Positions 1 to 8,554 of a DNA stretch of 59,266 nucleotides are shown piece after piece (position 1 is the stretch's first letter; every line of letters starts with the position of its first letter). Origin of the DNA: Desulfobacter vibrioformis DSM 8776 (GTDB taxonomy: Bacteria; Desulfobacterota; Desulfobacteria; Desulfobacterales; Desulfobacteraceae); NCBI RefSeq assembly GCF_000745975.1, contig NZ_JQKJ01000024.1, forward strand, positions 1 through 59,266, written 5' to 3'. Position numbers and translations under genes: made by a program. The notes beneath the pieces are model-generated. The model saw only the letters and a program-made list of their open reading frames with translations. It was not told the origin of the DNA and made no database searches.

Positions 1-2
1 TT

Positions 3-311
3 AGGAACTACGATGGCCTGATCGCTCATACATCTCTTGTTATTGCCAGATATAACATGCTCAGCCTTTATCAGCGGCAATGTGTGGATCAACGGTCATT
101 CGGGGAACTCTTCAGGGCTTGTAATGATGAGATGAACAATCTATCTTTTATGGTTTCTTTGGAGCGGATCATGCGTTTAGCTTTGGTAAATATTCGGCGA
201 CTATTTGATTTTAACGAGCGTATGGTACAAGAGATGCTTGATCAGGTGATGGGTCAAGCCCTCAAGTATTTCGGCTTTTCAAGTGGTCCTGAGGAATTAT
301 TGGGGGTGTAA
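3..311 (+). CDS. transposase, C-terminal part only (DDE type, IS4-like)
   Basis: An open frame runs in from the left edge and ends in TAA at 309-311. It encodes about 102 residues beginning RNYDGLIAHTSLVIARYNML and continuing with LYQRQ...FGELFRACNDE. The YDGLIAH...RYxML...QRQ...FGELFxxCxDE pattern is what I know from the C-terminal end of IS4-like DDE transposases; family assignment is from memory. The N-terminus and most of the catalytic core lie outside the window, so it cannot be judged intact. It sits at the ragged edge of the polysaccharide locus, next to AT-rich DNA with transposon-like repeats. Confidence 0.6.
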   Translation, partial: RNYDGLIAHTSLVIARYNMLSLYQRQCVDQRSFGELFRACNDEMNNLSFMVSLERIMRLALVNIRRLFDFNERMVQEMLDQVMGQALKYFGFSSGPEELLGV

Positions 312-612
312 ATTTACTCCTCCGAAAGTTGAGGTCTATAATCAATCAGCGTCTTTATGTTTACCTGCATCCGTTAGGGTCTTATGTGAATTGAGGCAAA
401 AAATTTACTCTCTACCATCATACGACCCTGAAACGCAACATGAGCCTGTAACAAAATTACAAGCTCTTATGCTTACATTACATGTATAGAATCCATAAGA
501 CCTGGCAGAACATATGAACGTAATTTCAATAAAAAGAATAAAAAAGTCCATCTGGAATACAGGCAACCAGCTTGATACTTTGAGGTGTCTTAAATTAACG
601 ACATTGATGTAA

Positions 613-635
613 CAGGTGGAACAAACCCCATTTTT
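613..635 (+). repeat. repeat site A (AGGTGGAACAAACCCCATTT type)
   Basis: One of four related short sites (A-D) in this end of the window. It shares AGGTGG-ACA-CCCCATTTTT with site D. The surrounding 312-731 interval has no convincing gene; sites A and B are the only structure I see in it. Confidence 0.5.
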
Positions 636-704
636 CAGAAAAATATATCCATTTTTAATGGATGTATGGGTATTTTAAGATTGGTCTGATTTTTGCTGAT
701 GCAA

Positions 705-728
705 CAGGTGGGACACACCCGAAAAAAC
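705..728 (+). repeat. repeat site B (AGGTGGGACACACCC type)
   Basis: Contains AGGTGGGACACACCC followed by a run of A. Site C is almost the exact reverse complement, so B and C form an inverted pair enclosing the sulfotransferase, wzx and a transposase remnant. It lies 4 bases beyond the sulfotransferase stop codon. Confidence 0.55.
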
Positions 729-731
729 TCA

Positions 732-1544
732 TTAAATATAGTTGAATTGATACATTAATCGTTCAGCAGCTTTTATAATGTACAGATTGTCCTCTTCACT
801 TAACTCATTTTTCCAACTATTTGCACTGCCCTTCCTGACGAATTTAAAATTTTGATCATTTTTTTTTGTTGAGAGACTGCCAGTAACTTTCTCTAATCCT
901 TTCATATATTCAAGATTAGTCTTTTCTCTAATTCTATTTACTTCATCATCTGTCAATGACGCACCTATTAGGCTTGCTAATTTTCTTGTATTTTCATCTG
1001 GTTGTAGTTTGAAATCTTCAAATTTGAAGATATTAAATCGGGTAGATGGAATTGTTCCATCAATCCAACTTTGTAAGTGATTTACCCAAGCATGAATTCC
1101 TAATCTTTTATCTTTAATCATTGTACTTAAATCTTCGCTATATCTTCCTATACCCGTTAAAAATTTATGATATGAAACCATAACACTTCGTGGGTCTCTA
1201 ACTAAGTAAATTACATATTTATAGGCTGGATGAAAAGACGAGTGGCTTTTTATCATTCTTTTAAAAGGGAAGAACTCTAAACTTTCGGGGATGTCCTGCC
1301 CCATGTGAATATCTGGAATAAAGCCATGAATATTAAAAAAATTTACATCAATAAACAGTTTTAATTTTTCTATTATGATATTGGAGAGGATGAAAGAAAT
1401 CCATGTGTTCCCCGATTTTGGGAACGAAACAAGATATATGTCATCATAACGTATTTTTTGGGGTATTAGAAAGAATTTTTTGATACTTTCTATAGGATTT
1501 TCTTTTCTGGTTAATAAAGCATGCGCTAATAATAATTTGTTCAT
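732..1544 (-). CDS. sulfotransferase domain protein
   Basis: A 270-residue protein of the PAPS-dependent sulfotransferase family, which moves sulfate from PAPS to a hydroxyl or amine. The 5'-phosphosulfate-binding loop is visible as FPKSGNTWISFIL near residue 40, the 3'-phosphate-binding segment as YLVRDPRSVMVSY near residues 112-124, and a late RKGSANSWKNEL motif matches the usual RKGxxGDWKN loop. It lies downstream of wzx on the same strand, so sulfation of a surface polysaccharide is the natural inference; the acceptor is unknown. Base composition is clearly more AT-rich than the rfb genes, suggesting transfer. The bifunctional SAT/APS kinase at 26299-27993 could supply its PAPS. Confidence 0.8.
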   Translation of the reverse strand: MNKLLLAHALLTRKENPIESIKKFFLIPQKIRYDDIYLVSFPKSGNTWISFILSNIIIEKLKLFIDVNFFNIHGFIPDIHMGQDIPESLEFFPFKRMIKSHSSFHPAYKYVIYLVRDPRSVMVSYHKFLTGIGRYSEDLSTMIKDKRLGIHAWVNHLQSWIDGTIPSTRFNIFKFEDFKLQPDENTRKLASLIGASLTDDEVNRIREKTNLEYMKGLEKVTGSLSTKKNDQNFKFVRKGSANSWKNELSEEDNLYIIKAAERLMYQFNYI

Positions 1545-1578
1545 TTTAAGCTCTCTAATTTTATTATAATAGAAATCA

Positions 1579-1733
1579 CGGTGCTCACCCGCTAATACTT
1601 TGATTTAGAATTAACTTATTATTTCAGATGGTTGGAATAGATAAGTCCGTTGCTTTCACCCTCTGTTTTTCATGGAAATTCAGAGTATTAGAATGGCCAA
1701 AATCATAATCAAAGTATTAGCGGGTGAGCACCG
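1579..1733. mobile_element. palindromic element with perfect 27-bp terminal inverted repeats (MITE-like)
   Basis: The arms 1579-1605 and 1707-1733 are perfect inverted copies of 27 bases (starting CGGTGCTCACCCGCTAATAC), separated by about 100 bases that encode nothing evident. No clear target-site duplication was found at the borders. It lies between the wzx stop and the sulfotransferase start and could act as a transcription barrier. A non-autonomous transposon or the two ends of a deleted IS are the likeliest explanations. Confidence 0.6.
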
Positions 1734-1755
1734 ACAAATGTCAACAGAATCTAAG

Positions 1756-3084
1756 TTATTTTTTATTAAGCAAATTAAAAAAAAATAATGCTTTCGTTTG
1801 CTGTCTAAATAGTATCCATGATTCTTTAAACAAAATATTCCCTAAATACGATGCTACCCCTCTTGAAATCAAGGTAGCAATGGCAGCACCTTCAATTCCA
1901 TATGCTGGTATAAGACAAAAATTTAAACACACATTCGTTATTAAACCTATAAATAATCGTAAATTGGCAAAAAGTAATTTATTTTCAATGAGATACCATT
2001 TCCATGCCGCATTATTTAAAAAAACAAAAACACCAGCCCAGATGTGAATACTTAAGACATTTGCCGAAGATATATAAGCTTGCCCGTACAGTAAATTAAT
2101 TATCAATGGTGAAAGAAATGTTGTTGGAATCGCTATGCCAACCGAAAGCCATACCATTAAATTATATAACGATTGCAACCGTTGATAATATAGATTTTCA
2201 TTTTTCTTTTTAGCATTAATTATGGCAGGGAAAAAAGAGTTGTTAATAGCTACAGGAATGAAATACCATACTTCAGATAATCGTACTGCTGCGGCATAAC
2301 TCCCAACAGCCGTATTGCCCATCATCTCCTTGATCATAACTTGATCAATCTTCATGTAAAACGTAATAGCGAAGCCGGACAAAATGAGAGGCCAGGAATC
2401 TCGCAGCAATTCTTTCGCCATATCCAACTCAAACCGCCATGTTAAAATCCGAATCTTTTGTTTCACATATAAAAAAAACAGCATGGAGCCAAGGATGCCT
2501 GTTTCCAGAACTATTTCAAGAGCAAAGCAAGTCAAGGATGCGTGGGAAAAAATAAGTATGAGCTTTACTATGGATGATGCAAAAAGGGAACAAAGGCCAG
2601 CGATGGAGGTTAAGCGTCCCAAAATCTGGGATTGAAAATAAAAATCTACAACTTTAAAACTCTGTAAAATCATTCCACCGGCAATAATAAGCACCAGCAT
2701 TTTTGCATATGCATCGCTGGAAGTAAACTGTACAGCAAAGAAAACGACCCCGAAAAGGAGTACCCCACCCCCCAGTTTTAAGGTGAAAGCGGTACCGAGA
2801 AGTCGATCTCTGTATTCGATACTCTGAACCAGATTGCGGACCACTATCCCGTCCAGTCCCAGTGTTGCAAGTGCGGAAAAAAGCCCCACAAAGCTTGTGG
2901 CGTAGTTTAAAAGTCCAAACCGCTCCGGGCCAAGATATCTTGCCACATAAGTGCCAACAACGAGAGCAACAATCATTCGGACGATCTTTTCGCCCATCAT
3001 CCAGGAGGTGTTGGCAAAGTAGCGTTTGAATCCGGCGTGTGCATTGATACGTGCCAACAAAACGGCAATATAGGATAATTTCAT
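1756..3084 (-). CDS. wzx: oligosaccharide flippase, Wzx/MOP family
   Basis: A 442-residue polytopic membrane protein with the N-terminal pattern of polysaccharide flippases: NTSWMMGEKIVRM followed by VGTYVARYLGPERFGLLNYA around residues 25-63. The alternation of hydrophobic segments across the whole length suggests 12 or more helices, and the length is normal for the family. It would flip undecaprenyl-linked repeat units across the inner membrane for a Wzy-dependent O-antigen or capsule. It is downstream of wzz and the rfb operon on the same strand, but separated from wzz by 540 bases of repeat and transposase debris, and no wzy or glycosyltransferase is visible. The 3' half is AT-rich. Confidence 0.85.
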   Translation of the reverse strand: MKLSYIAVLLARINAHAGFKRYFANTSWMMGEKIVRMIVALVVGTYVARYLGPERFGLLNYATSFVGLFSALATLGLDGIVVRNLVQSIEYRDRLLGTAFTLKLGGGVLLFGVVFFAVQFTSSDAYAKMLVLIIAGGMILQSFKVVDFYFQSQILGRLTSIAGLCSLFASSIVKLILIFSHASLTCFALEIVLETGILGSMLFFLYVKQKIRILTWRFELDMAKELLRDSWPLILSGFAITFYMKIDQVMIKEMMGNTAVGSYAAAVRLSEVWYFIPVAINNSFFPAIINAKKKNENLYYQRLQSLYNLMVWLSVGIAIPTTFLSPLIINLLYGQAYISSANVLSIHIWAGVFVFLNNAAWKWYLIENKLLFANLRLFIGLITNVCLNFCLIPAYGIEGAAIATLISRGVASYLGNILFKESWILFRQQTKALFFFNLLNKK

Positions 3085-3272
3085 AAATTTTATTGCATAT
3101 CTTCCAAGTTGATAAGTATCAAGATAAAAATAATTCCCGGTTTAACGGTTTGTTTAAAAGTAACTTCTCAATAAATCCGGGTATGAAATGTCGAAATCCG
3201 CTGTTTTAAATTGCTCATTTTTTGACCCTTAGTCCGGGTAAAAAGACAAAGGGATAGCAAATTCAATTGCAG

Positions 3273-3392
3273 TTAAACAGACAAATCAAGAGCTTTGTTG
3301 ATGATGAGATCACTAAGATAAAGAATTTCATTCAAGCCGGATAATTGATCTTCAAGATAATCCCAAAACGAGACATTAAGCTTGCGACATGT
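3273..3392 (-). pseudogene. transposase C-terminal remnant
   Basis: About 40 residues beginning TCRKLNVSFWDYLEDQL and ending at a stop at 3273-3275. The TCRKLxVSFWDYLxDxLSGxxxIxxLxDLI pattern resembles the C-terminal tail of transposases I have seen, but I cannot name the family. Upstream the frame runs directly into repeat site C (3391-3415), where the similarity ends, so the repeat marks the truncation point. The rest of 3085-3625 holds only sites C and D. Confidence 0.4.
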
Positions 3393-3415
3393 TTTTTTGG
3401 GGTGTGTCCCACCTT
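3391..3415 (-). repeat. repeat site C (inverted partner of site B)
   Basis: Read on the minus strand this is AAGGTGGGACACACCCC followed by a run of A, nearly identical to site B and in the opposite orientation. It abuts the truncated end of the transposase remnant. Confidence 0.55.
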
Positions 3416-3521
3416 CTACATAGGAATTATGATGCATTGGGATTATTCTTATGTTAACACAGTTACTATGTAACAATTTAATTTTTCAAGTAATATTTGC
3501 ATTAAACGATTGTTGCCATGT

Positions 3522-3546
3522 AAAAGGTGGGACAACCCCATTTTTT
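3522..3546 (+). repeat. repeat site D (same orientation and subtype as site A)
   Basis: AAAAGGTGGGACAACCCCAT followed by T residues; shares the CCCCATTTTT tail with site A. Together A/D (direct) and B/C (inverted) frame the sulfotransferase-wzx segment. Confidence 0.5.
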
Positions 3547-3625
3547 AGGAACAAAGCTTAATGACAATATATCCGTCAGTTTTTTGCCAAAGAGGAGAAG
3601 GAAAATTATTAGAGGTAGCCTTGAA

Positions 3626-4621
3626 TTATATTTTGGAATCCAGCTTGGATTTGGTCCGCAAATTAATTGAAAATTGTTTTAAAAAAAGCAGAAAAATAGA
3701 TAAAAAACCAGCTACCACAATCGTGAGGGCACAAATCATCAATCGCTTTGGTTTAAACTTTTCTTCAGGCACAAAGGGTTGATCCAGAACTTTAAAGCGT
3801 ATAATCTCTTTTACTTCCGATATTTTTGCAAGCTCAAGCTGTTTTCTCAACTCTGTATAAACCGTCAGGGAAGCTAAACGTTCCCTCTGGATTTTTGACA
3901 AAGTTAATTTATCGGAAGGAATCTGTTTTTCCCAATATTCAAGCTCTTTTTCCGACTTTTTAAGCTGGTTGTCAACAAATTCACGTTCTCTTTTTGCATC
4001 GCTTTCATATTCATTTTCAAGGTAATATTCAAGTTCTTTAACTGTTCTCAGAAGCATGGTTTTTGTAAATTTAGGATACTGGTCAATCCACGAGATAGTT
4101 ATTAAACTTGTTTTTTCGTCCTTTTCAATTGTGTATATGTCCTTAAATTTCTCTTGGATTGCCTTAAGTATCGTAGGCTGATCTTCAGGATCATCAATTT
4201 CCCATTTTTGATTTTCAGTATCCCATACTTCAGGGTAAATTTTCGGAAGAAGATTATATTTTTCAATAAGTCGCTGTTTTATGGTTCTGCTGTTTAAAAA
4301 AGAAACAATGTTTTCATTTTTATTGTCGCCTCCACTAATTGGAAGGCTTATTGGCAGGTTGGTTGCAAGGGCCGACAGTCCTGAGTTAGACGTTGTTTCC
4401 GTTGGCTGAAGAACAATGTCCGATTTATATGTTACCGGCAGGACATAGAGGGTGACATAAACAGCTATAAGGGTTGTCAGCAGAGTAAACCCAAAAATAA
4501 ACCATTTGCCTTTCCAGATTACATTCCAGAGTTCGAGAAGATCAATTTCATCCTCCTGGTCCATCTGGGGCACTGGTATATAAACGAATTCTTTTTCCGA
4601 CTGTTTTATCTGATCGCTCAT
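3626..4621 (-). CDS. wzz: chain-length determinant protein, Wzz family
   Basis: A 331-residue polysaccharide co-polymerase. It has the classic layout: a short cytoplasmic N-terminus with an acidic EDEIDLLELWNVIWKGKW segment, a first membrane helix around residues 40-60, a long periplasmic region with coiled-coil stretches (residues about 195-260), a proline-containing FVPEEKFKPKRL motif and a second helix near 297-319. Such proteins set the modal length of Wzy-polymerised chains. There is no C-terminal tyrosine-kinase domain. The gene lies 39 bases after rfbB on the same strand and probably shares its transcript. Confidence 0.88.
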   Translation of the reverse strand: MSDQIKQSEKEFVYIPVPQMDQEDEIDLLELWNVIWKGKWFIFGFTLLTTLIAVYVTLYVLPVTYKSDIVLQPTETTSNSGLSALATNLPISLPISGGDNKNENIVSFLNSRTIKQRLIEKYNLLPKIYPEVWDTENQKWEIDDPEDQPTILKAIQEKFKDIYTIEKDEKTSLITISWIDQYPKFTKTMLLRTVKELEYYLENEYESDAKREREFVDNQLKKSEKELEYWEKQIPSDKLTLSKIQRERLASLTVYTELRKQLELAKISEVKEIIRFKVLDQPFVPEEKFKPKRLMICALTIVVAGFLSIFLLFLKQFSINLRTKSKLDSKI

Positions 4622-4660
4622 CAGTTTTTTTTAATATCTCCTCATGTTGTTTTAATCCGT

Positions 4661-5758
4661 TCACCCTATATAATTTTTTTCAATCCAGCATTTGTAGGAA
4701 TCGTCCAATAGCCTGTTCCACCACATTTCATTTTCGAAAAACCAGTTTAGAGTCTTTCTGATACCGGTTTCAAAAGATTCGGCAGGGCTGTAGTCCAATT
4801 TTTTAATCAGCTGTCCTGCATCGATAGCGTATCGGCGATCATGGCCTGCCCGGTCCTTGACATGTTCAATCAGAACTTTGGGATTAATATTTTTTGAGGC
4901 CGGAGAGTCTGGAAATCTTTCAGCCAACCCTGGATCACCAGATAATTTTTCAAAAATAAGTTCACAGATCAAATTCACAATATCAATGTTGGCCCATTCG
5001 TTGGAGCCTCCGATATTATAGGTCTGGCCCGGTGTACCTTTTTTTATTATCAAATCCACCCCCCGGTTATGATCATCCACATAGAGCCAGTCACGGATTT
5101 GCTTTCCATCTCCGTAGATCGGCAAAGGCTTGTTAAAAAGAATATTGATGATGACCAGAGGAATCAGTTTTTCAGGGAACTGAAAAGGTCCGTAGTTGTT
5201 TGAACAGTTGCTTATGGTGGTGTTCAGGCCGTAGGTCTCGTGGTATGCCCGGACCAAGTGATCGGAAGCTGCCTTGCTGGCTGCGTATGGGGAGTTTGGG
5301 GCGTAAGCTGTTTTTTCCGTGAACGGCAGATCATTGGGGCCAAGGGTGCCGTAGACCTCATCTGTGGAAATATGATGAAACCTGTGGTCTGTCCTGCCTT
5401 GGTCGAGCCAGATTTTTTTTGAGGCTTTAAGCAGGGTATGGGTGCCAACGATGTTTGTATTAATAAATTCATCCGGTCCGTGAATGGAACGGTCCACATG
5501 GGATTCGGCGGCAAAGTGGACAATTGTGTTAATGTTGTGCTTTTTCAGCAGGGTTTCCACCAGGGGCTGATCCAGAATATTACCGTGGACAAATTCGAAT
5601 TTGGGATTCTTTTCCGCCTCTAGCAGGTTGGTTCTGTTGCCCGCGTAGGTCAATGCATCCAGAACCACAATGTGATCTTCTGGGTATTTGTTGAGCCAGT
5701 AATATACGAAATTGGCGCCGATGAAACCGGCACCACCTGTTACAAGAAGATGTTTCAT
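4661..5758 (-). CDS. rfbB: dTDP-glucose 4,6-dehydratase
   Basis: A 365-residue extended short-chain dehydrogenase that converts dTDP-glucose to dTDP-4-keto-6-deoxyglucose using bound NAD. The Rossmann glycine motif TGGAGFIGANF is at residues 7-17, the STDEVYG active-site loop near 132, and the catalytic YxxxK as YAASK near 158-162. Length and motifs are normal for RmlB. The start codon overlaps the stop of rfbD by four bases, so translation is probably coupled. This is step two of dTDP-L-rhamnose synthesis; a full set is present in the order rfbA-C-D-B. Confidence 0.95.
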   Translation of the reverse strand: MKHLLVTGGAGFIGANFVYYWLNKYPEDHIVVLDALTYAGNRTNLLEAEKNPKFEFVHGNILDQPLVETLLKKHNINTIVHFAAESHVDRSIHGPDEFINTNIVGTHTLLKASKKIWLDQGRTDHRFHHISTDEVYGTLGPNDLPFTEKTAYAPNSPYAASKAASDHLVRAYHETYGLNTTISNCSNNYGPFQFPEKLIPLVIINILFNKPLPIYGDGKQIRDWLYVDDHNRGVDLIIKKGTPGQTYNIGGSNEWANIDIVNLICELIFEKLSGDPGLAERFPDSPASKNINPKVLIEHVKDRAGHDRRYAIDAGQLIKKLDYSPAESFETGIRKTLNWFFENEMWWNRLLDDSYKCWIEKNYIG

Positions 5759-6615
5759 TGGAGTTCCTGCAACATCAATCGAAGGGTTTTACGCCAGTGT
5801 ACCGGCTTTATATCCAATGCCTGCCACAGGGAGGTTTTGTCCAGAATGCTGTATAAAGGACGCCTGGCCGGGGTGGGGTATTGGCTGGCCGGAATCGGGT
5901 TGATGGGGATCACTCTATTAATAAGGTGTAAATTCAGGGCTTCTTCCTGGATGGCGATGGCAAAGTCGTACCAGGAACCTGCTCCGGCATCTGTGAAATG
6001 GTGAATCCCGGTCACTTTTTTTTCAACCGTGCCCCAGACTGCGTTGGCCAGACTGTTTGCCCATGTCGGGGTGCCGATCTGCTCGTCAATAATGTTCAGC
6101 TCTTGCTTTGTATCCATCAATGTCAGCATGCTTTTAACGAAATTGCTGCCATGGGAGGAATAAAGCCAGGCTGTCCTGATAATGGCGGCATCTTTGCCCA
6201 GAAGTTCCCGGACAGCCAGTTCTCCTTTGAGTTTAGTATCTCCATAAATGGAAATGGGATCTGGTTTGTCCAGGGGCAGATATGGCTTGTGGTTCATTCC
6301 GTTGAACACAAAATCTGTGGAGATATGGACCAGGCTGATTTTTTCGCGCCGGCAGATTTCTGCTATCTCCCGGACAGCACCATGATTGAGCCTGTCTGCA
6401 GCGTCTTTTTCCTGTTCAGCTTTATCCACATTTGTATACGCCGCTGCATTAATGAGAATATCCGGTTGCGTATCTTTAATGCAGGTGAGAATACTGTCTG
6501 AATTGAAAAAATCAATTTCCGGAAAGTCGTATGCCACTAATGTGATGTTTGACGGACATGTCCGCTGCAGCTCCCATCCTAACTGGCCGTTAGCACCAAA
6601 TAACAAAATTTTCAT
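5755..6615 (-). CDS. rfbD: dTDP-4-dehydrorhamnose reductase
   Basis: A 286-residue NAD(P)H-dependent reductase that makes dTDP-L-rhamnose in the last step of the pathway. The nucleotide-binding motif FGANGQLGWEL is at residues 6-16, the STDFVFNG motif near 104-111 and the catalytic Y/K pair in IYGDTKLKGE near 128-137. The ORF overlaps rfbC by four bases at its 5' end and rfbB by four at its 3' end, indicating a tightly coupled operon. Confidence 0.94.
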   Translation of the reverse strand: MKILLFGANGQLGWELQRTCPSNITLVAYDFPEIDFFNSDSILTCIKDTQPDILINAAAYTNVDKAEQEKDAADRLNHGAVREIAEICRREKISLVHISTDFVFNGMNHKPYLPLDKPDPISIYGDTKLKGELAVRELLGKDAAIIRTAWLYSSHGSNFVKSMLTLMDTKQELNIIDEQIGTPTWANSLANAVWGTVEKKVTGIHHFTDAGAGSWYDFAIAIQEEALNLHLINRVIPINPIPASQYPTPARRPLYSILDKTSLWQALDIKPVHWRKTLRLMLQELQ

Positions 6616-7154
6616 TTAAACACCTCGGCAGATACGAGATTAAGTCCCTGTTCATCCTTGGAAGACAGCACAGGATCCATATCCAGTGGCCAGTTTATGC
6701 CAATGTCCGGGTCATTCCACAGAATATTGCGTTCATATTCCGGCGCATAGTAGTCTGTGCATTTGTAAGAAAATTCTGCTTCATCACTCAGGACATAGAA
6801 TCCATGGGCAAACCCCGGCGGAACCCAGAGCATGGCTTTATTTTCGGCAGAGAGTGTCTGGCCGGCCCATTTGCCGAACCAAGGGGAGGATTGTCTGATA
6901 TCCACAGCCACATCAAAAACTTGCCCTGAGGTAACACGGACAAGTTTGCCCTGGGGGTGTTTGACCTGGTAATGAAGTCCCCTTAATATCCCTTTTGTTG
7001 ATTTGCTGTGGTTGTCCTGGACAAAGGTATAATTGCCGATATGCTCTGCAAAATTATCCTGCCGGAAGGTTTCAAGAAAAAATCCTCTGTGGTCTCCAAA
7101 AACCCGGGGTTCCAACAGTACGACATCCGGAATTGATAAGGATGTGTATTTCAT
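6612..7154 (-). CDS. rfbC: dTDP-4-dehydrorhamnose 3,5-epimerase
   Basis: A 180-residue cupin-fold epimerase acting at C3 and C5 of dTDP-4-keto-6-deoxyglucose. Recognisable segments are [17 protein letters not shown] near residues 16-32, GILRGLHYQ near 55-63 with the catalytic-region histidine, and [15 protein letters not shown] near 110-124. Length is normal for RmlC. It overlaps rfbA and rfbD by four bases each. Confidence 0.94.
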   Translation of the reverse strand: MKYTSLSIPDVVLLEPRVFGDHRGFFLETFRQDNFAEHIGNYTFVQDNHSKSTKGILRGLHYQVKHPQGKLVRVTSGQVFDVAVDIRQSSPWFGKWAGQTLSAENKAMLWVPPGFAHGFYVLSDEAEFSYKCTDYYAPEYERNILWNDPDIGINWPLDMDPVLSSKDEQGLNLVSAEVFK

Positions 7155-8029
7155 TTTCTGATTCCGCTCAAGAGACTGAGGAGGTATTTGCCGTACCCGT
7201 TTTTTTTCATTGGTTGGGCAAGCTGCTCTAACTGACCGCTATCTATCAACCCTAACCGGAAGGCAATTTCCTCAAGACAGGCGATTTTCAGTCCCTGCCG
7301 GTCTTCAACCACTTTTATAAAGGTGGCGGCGTCCAGGAGAGATTCATGGGTGCCGGTATCCAGCCAGGCAGTGCCCCGGCTGAACAGTTCAACATTCAGG
7401 TTGCCTTGCTCAAGATACGTTTTGTTGACATCCGTGATTTCGAGTTCTCCCCGGTCCGAGGGTTTTACCTGTTTGGCAATTCGAACCACATTAGTGTCGT
7501 AAAAATACAAGCCGGTGACTGCAAAGTTTGATTTAGGAGTCTCAGGTTTTTCTTCCAGGCTTGTGACCCTGCCGTTTTCATCGAACCCGACTACACCGTA
7601 ACGTTTGGGGTCTTTAACATAGTATCCGAAAATCGTGGTACTCTGCTCCTGCTTTGAGATGACCTGAAGCCGGGTTGAAAGCCCTTCCCCGTAAAAGATA
7701 TTGTCACCCAATATTAATGTAACAGGGTCATTGCCAATAAAATCCTCGCCAATAATAAAGGCCTGGGCCAGACCGTCAGGGGAGGGCTGAACCTCATATT
7801 GTATGGAAAGGCCCCATTGTGAGCCATTGGCCAGCAGATGTTTGAAGTTTTCCTGGTCATTTGGCGTAGTAATGATCAAAATGTCTTTTATCCCGGCAAG
7901 CATGAGTGTTGACAAGGGGTAATAAATCATGGGTTTGTCATACACTGGCATGAGTTGTTTGGAGACTGAATAGGTCAGGGGATAAAGGCGCGTGCCGGAA
8001 CCGCCTGCCAGTATAATTCCTTTACGCAT
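7151..8029 (-). CDS. rfbA: glucose-1-phosphate thymidylyltransferase
   Basis: About 292 residues; makes dTDP-glucose from dTTP and glucose-1-phosphate, the entry step to dTDP-rhamnose. The signature [18 protein letters not shown] and [16 protein letters not shown] are at the N-terminus, with LGDNIFYG near residue 110 and a typical RmlA C-terminal region. An upstream in-frame ATG at 8047 would add six residues; I prefer 8029 because family members begin at M(R)KGIILAGG and neither site has a strong ribosome-binding site. It is the first rfb gene, and repeat R1 lies just upstream in what should be its promoter region. Confidence 0.94.
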   Translation of the reverse strand: MRKGIILAGGSGTRLYPLTYSVSKQLMPVYDKPMIYYPLSTLMLAGIKDILIITTPNDQENFKHLLANGSQWGLSIQYEVQPSPDGLAQAFIIGEDFIGNDPVTLILGDNIFYGEGLSTRLQVISKQEQSTTIFGYYVKDPKRYGVVGFDENGRVTSLEEKPETPKSNFAVTGLYFYDTNVVRIAKQVKPSDRGELEITDVNKTYLEQGNLNVELFSRGTAWLDTGTHESLLDAATFIKVVEDRQGLKIACLEEIAFRLGLIDSGQLEQLAQPMKKNGYGKYLLSLLSGIRK

Positions 8030-8060
8030 TTTTGATATTTCTTTCATGGGTTGTTTTTTT

Positions 8061-8186
8061 TAGGTTTTAAGGTGTTAAGTTTTAAAGTGTTAAGGCGTTC
8101 TATTTGCTGCCTTCTGTCATGAAAACAAGGAGGTGATGTGATCGGTTTGACCTAAAACCTAAAACTTTAATACTTAAAACCTAACC
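8061..8186 (-). repeat. island repeat R1 (heptad-arm palindrome, inverted relative to R2/R4/R5)
   Basis: Left arm 8061-8095 and right arm 8151-8186 are built of 7-8 base units of the type RGKTKTTA(A) and their complements. The centre (8096-8150) is the reverse complement of the R2/R4/R5 centre, sharing CATGAAAACAA. R1 is the left border of the accessory island and sits immediately upstream of rfbA. Confidence 0.7.
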
Positions 8187-8242
8187 TTGCGGGTTAGGCA
8201 CTTATAAGCCAGAAACAGTCCATTAAACGCAGTCTTCAAGGT

Positions 8243-8554
8243 TCAGGATTCCAAAATAAACAAGACGCATCCAACTCGGTTGATATGTTCCGTCAATAAC
8301 GGTTCATGAATCCCTTCATAGTGGATCACGTCGAAAAAATAGGGCAACGGCATTTCTTCGTTAAGGTGTATAGAGAGGCTGGTAACGGTCTTATCCGTTA
8401 CATTCTTTCCCTTCACTGCCAAGTCAACATCAGATCCTGGTGCAAAATTTCCCTTGGCGCGTGAACCGAATAAAATGACCTCCTTGATTTCTGGAAAATA
8501 ACGAATCGCTTCCATAATTAAATTTAAGTCGGATTGCCGAAGACCATATTTCAT
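8243..8554 (-). CDS. MNT-type nucleotidyltransferase (putative antitoxin of HEPN/MNT pair)
   Basis: A 103-residue minimal nucleotidyltransferase. The GS motif is LFGSRAKG at residues 29-35, the metal-binding aspartates are D42 and D44 in SDVDLAV, and a third acidic residue is D75 in YFFDVIHYE, so the active site looks complete. In known HEPN/MNT pairs this protein adenylylates or otherwise neutralises the HEPN ribonuclease; here that role is inferred from the partner gene, whose stop overlaps this start by four bases. Both are bracketed by repeats R1 and R2. Confidence 0.82.
   Translation of the reverse strand: MKYGLRQSDLNLIMEAIRYFPEIKEVILFGSRAKGNFAPGSDVDLAVKGKNVTDKTVTSLSIHLNEEMPLPYFFDVIHYEGIHEPLLTEHINRVGCVLFILES

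Noticed and set aside
283-489. 68-codon frame after the transposase tail
   Set aside because: It overlaps the transposase end in another frame, has no ribosome-binding site and resembles nothing; taken as a chance ORF.
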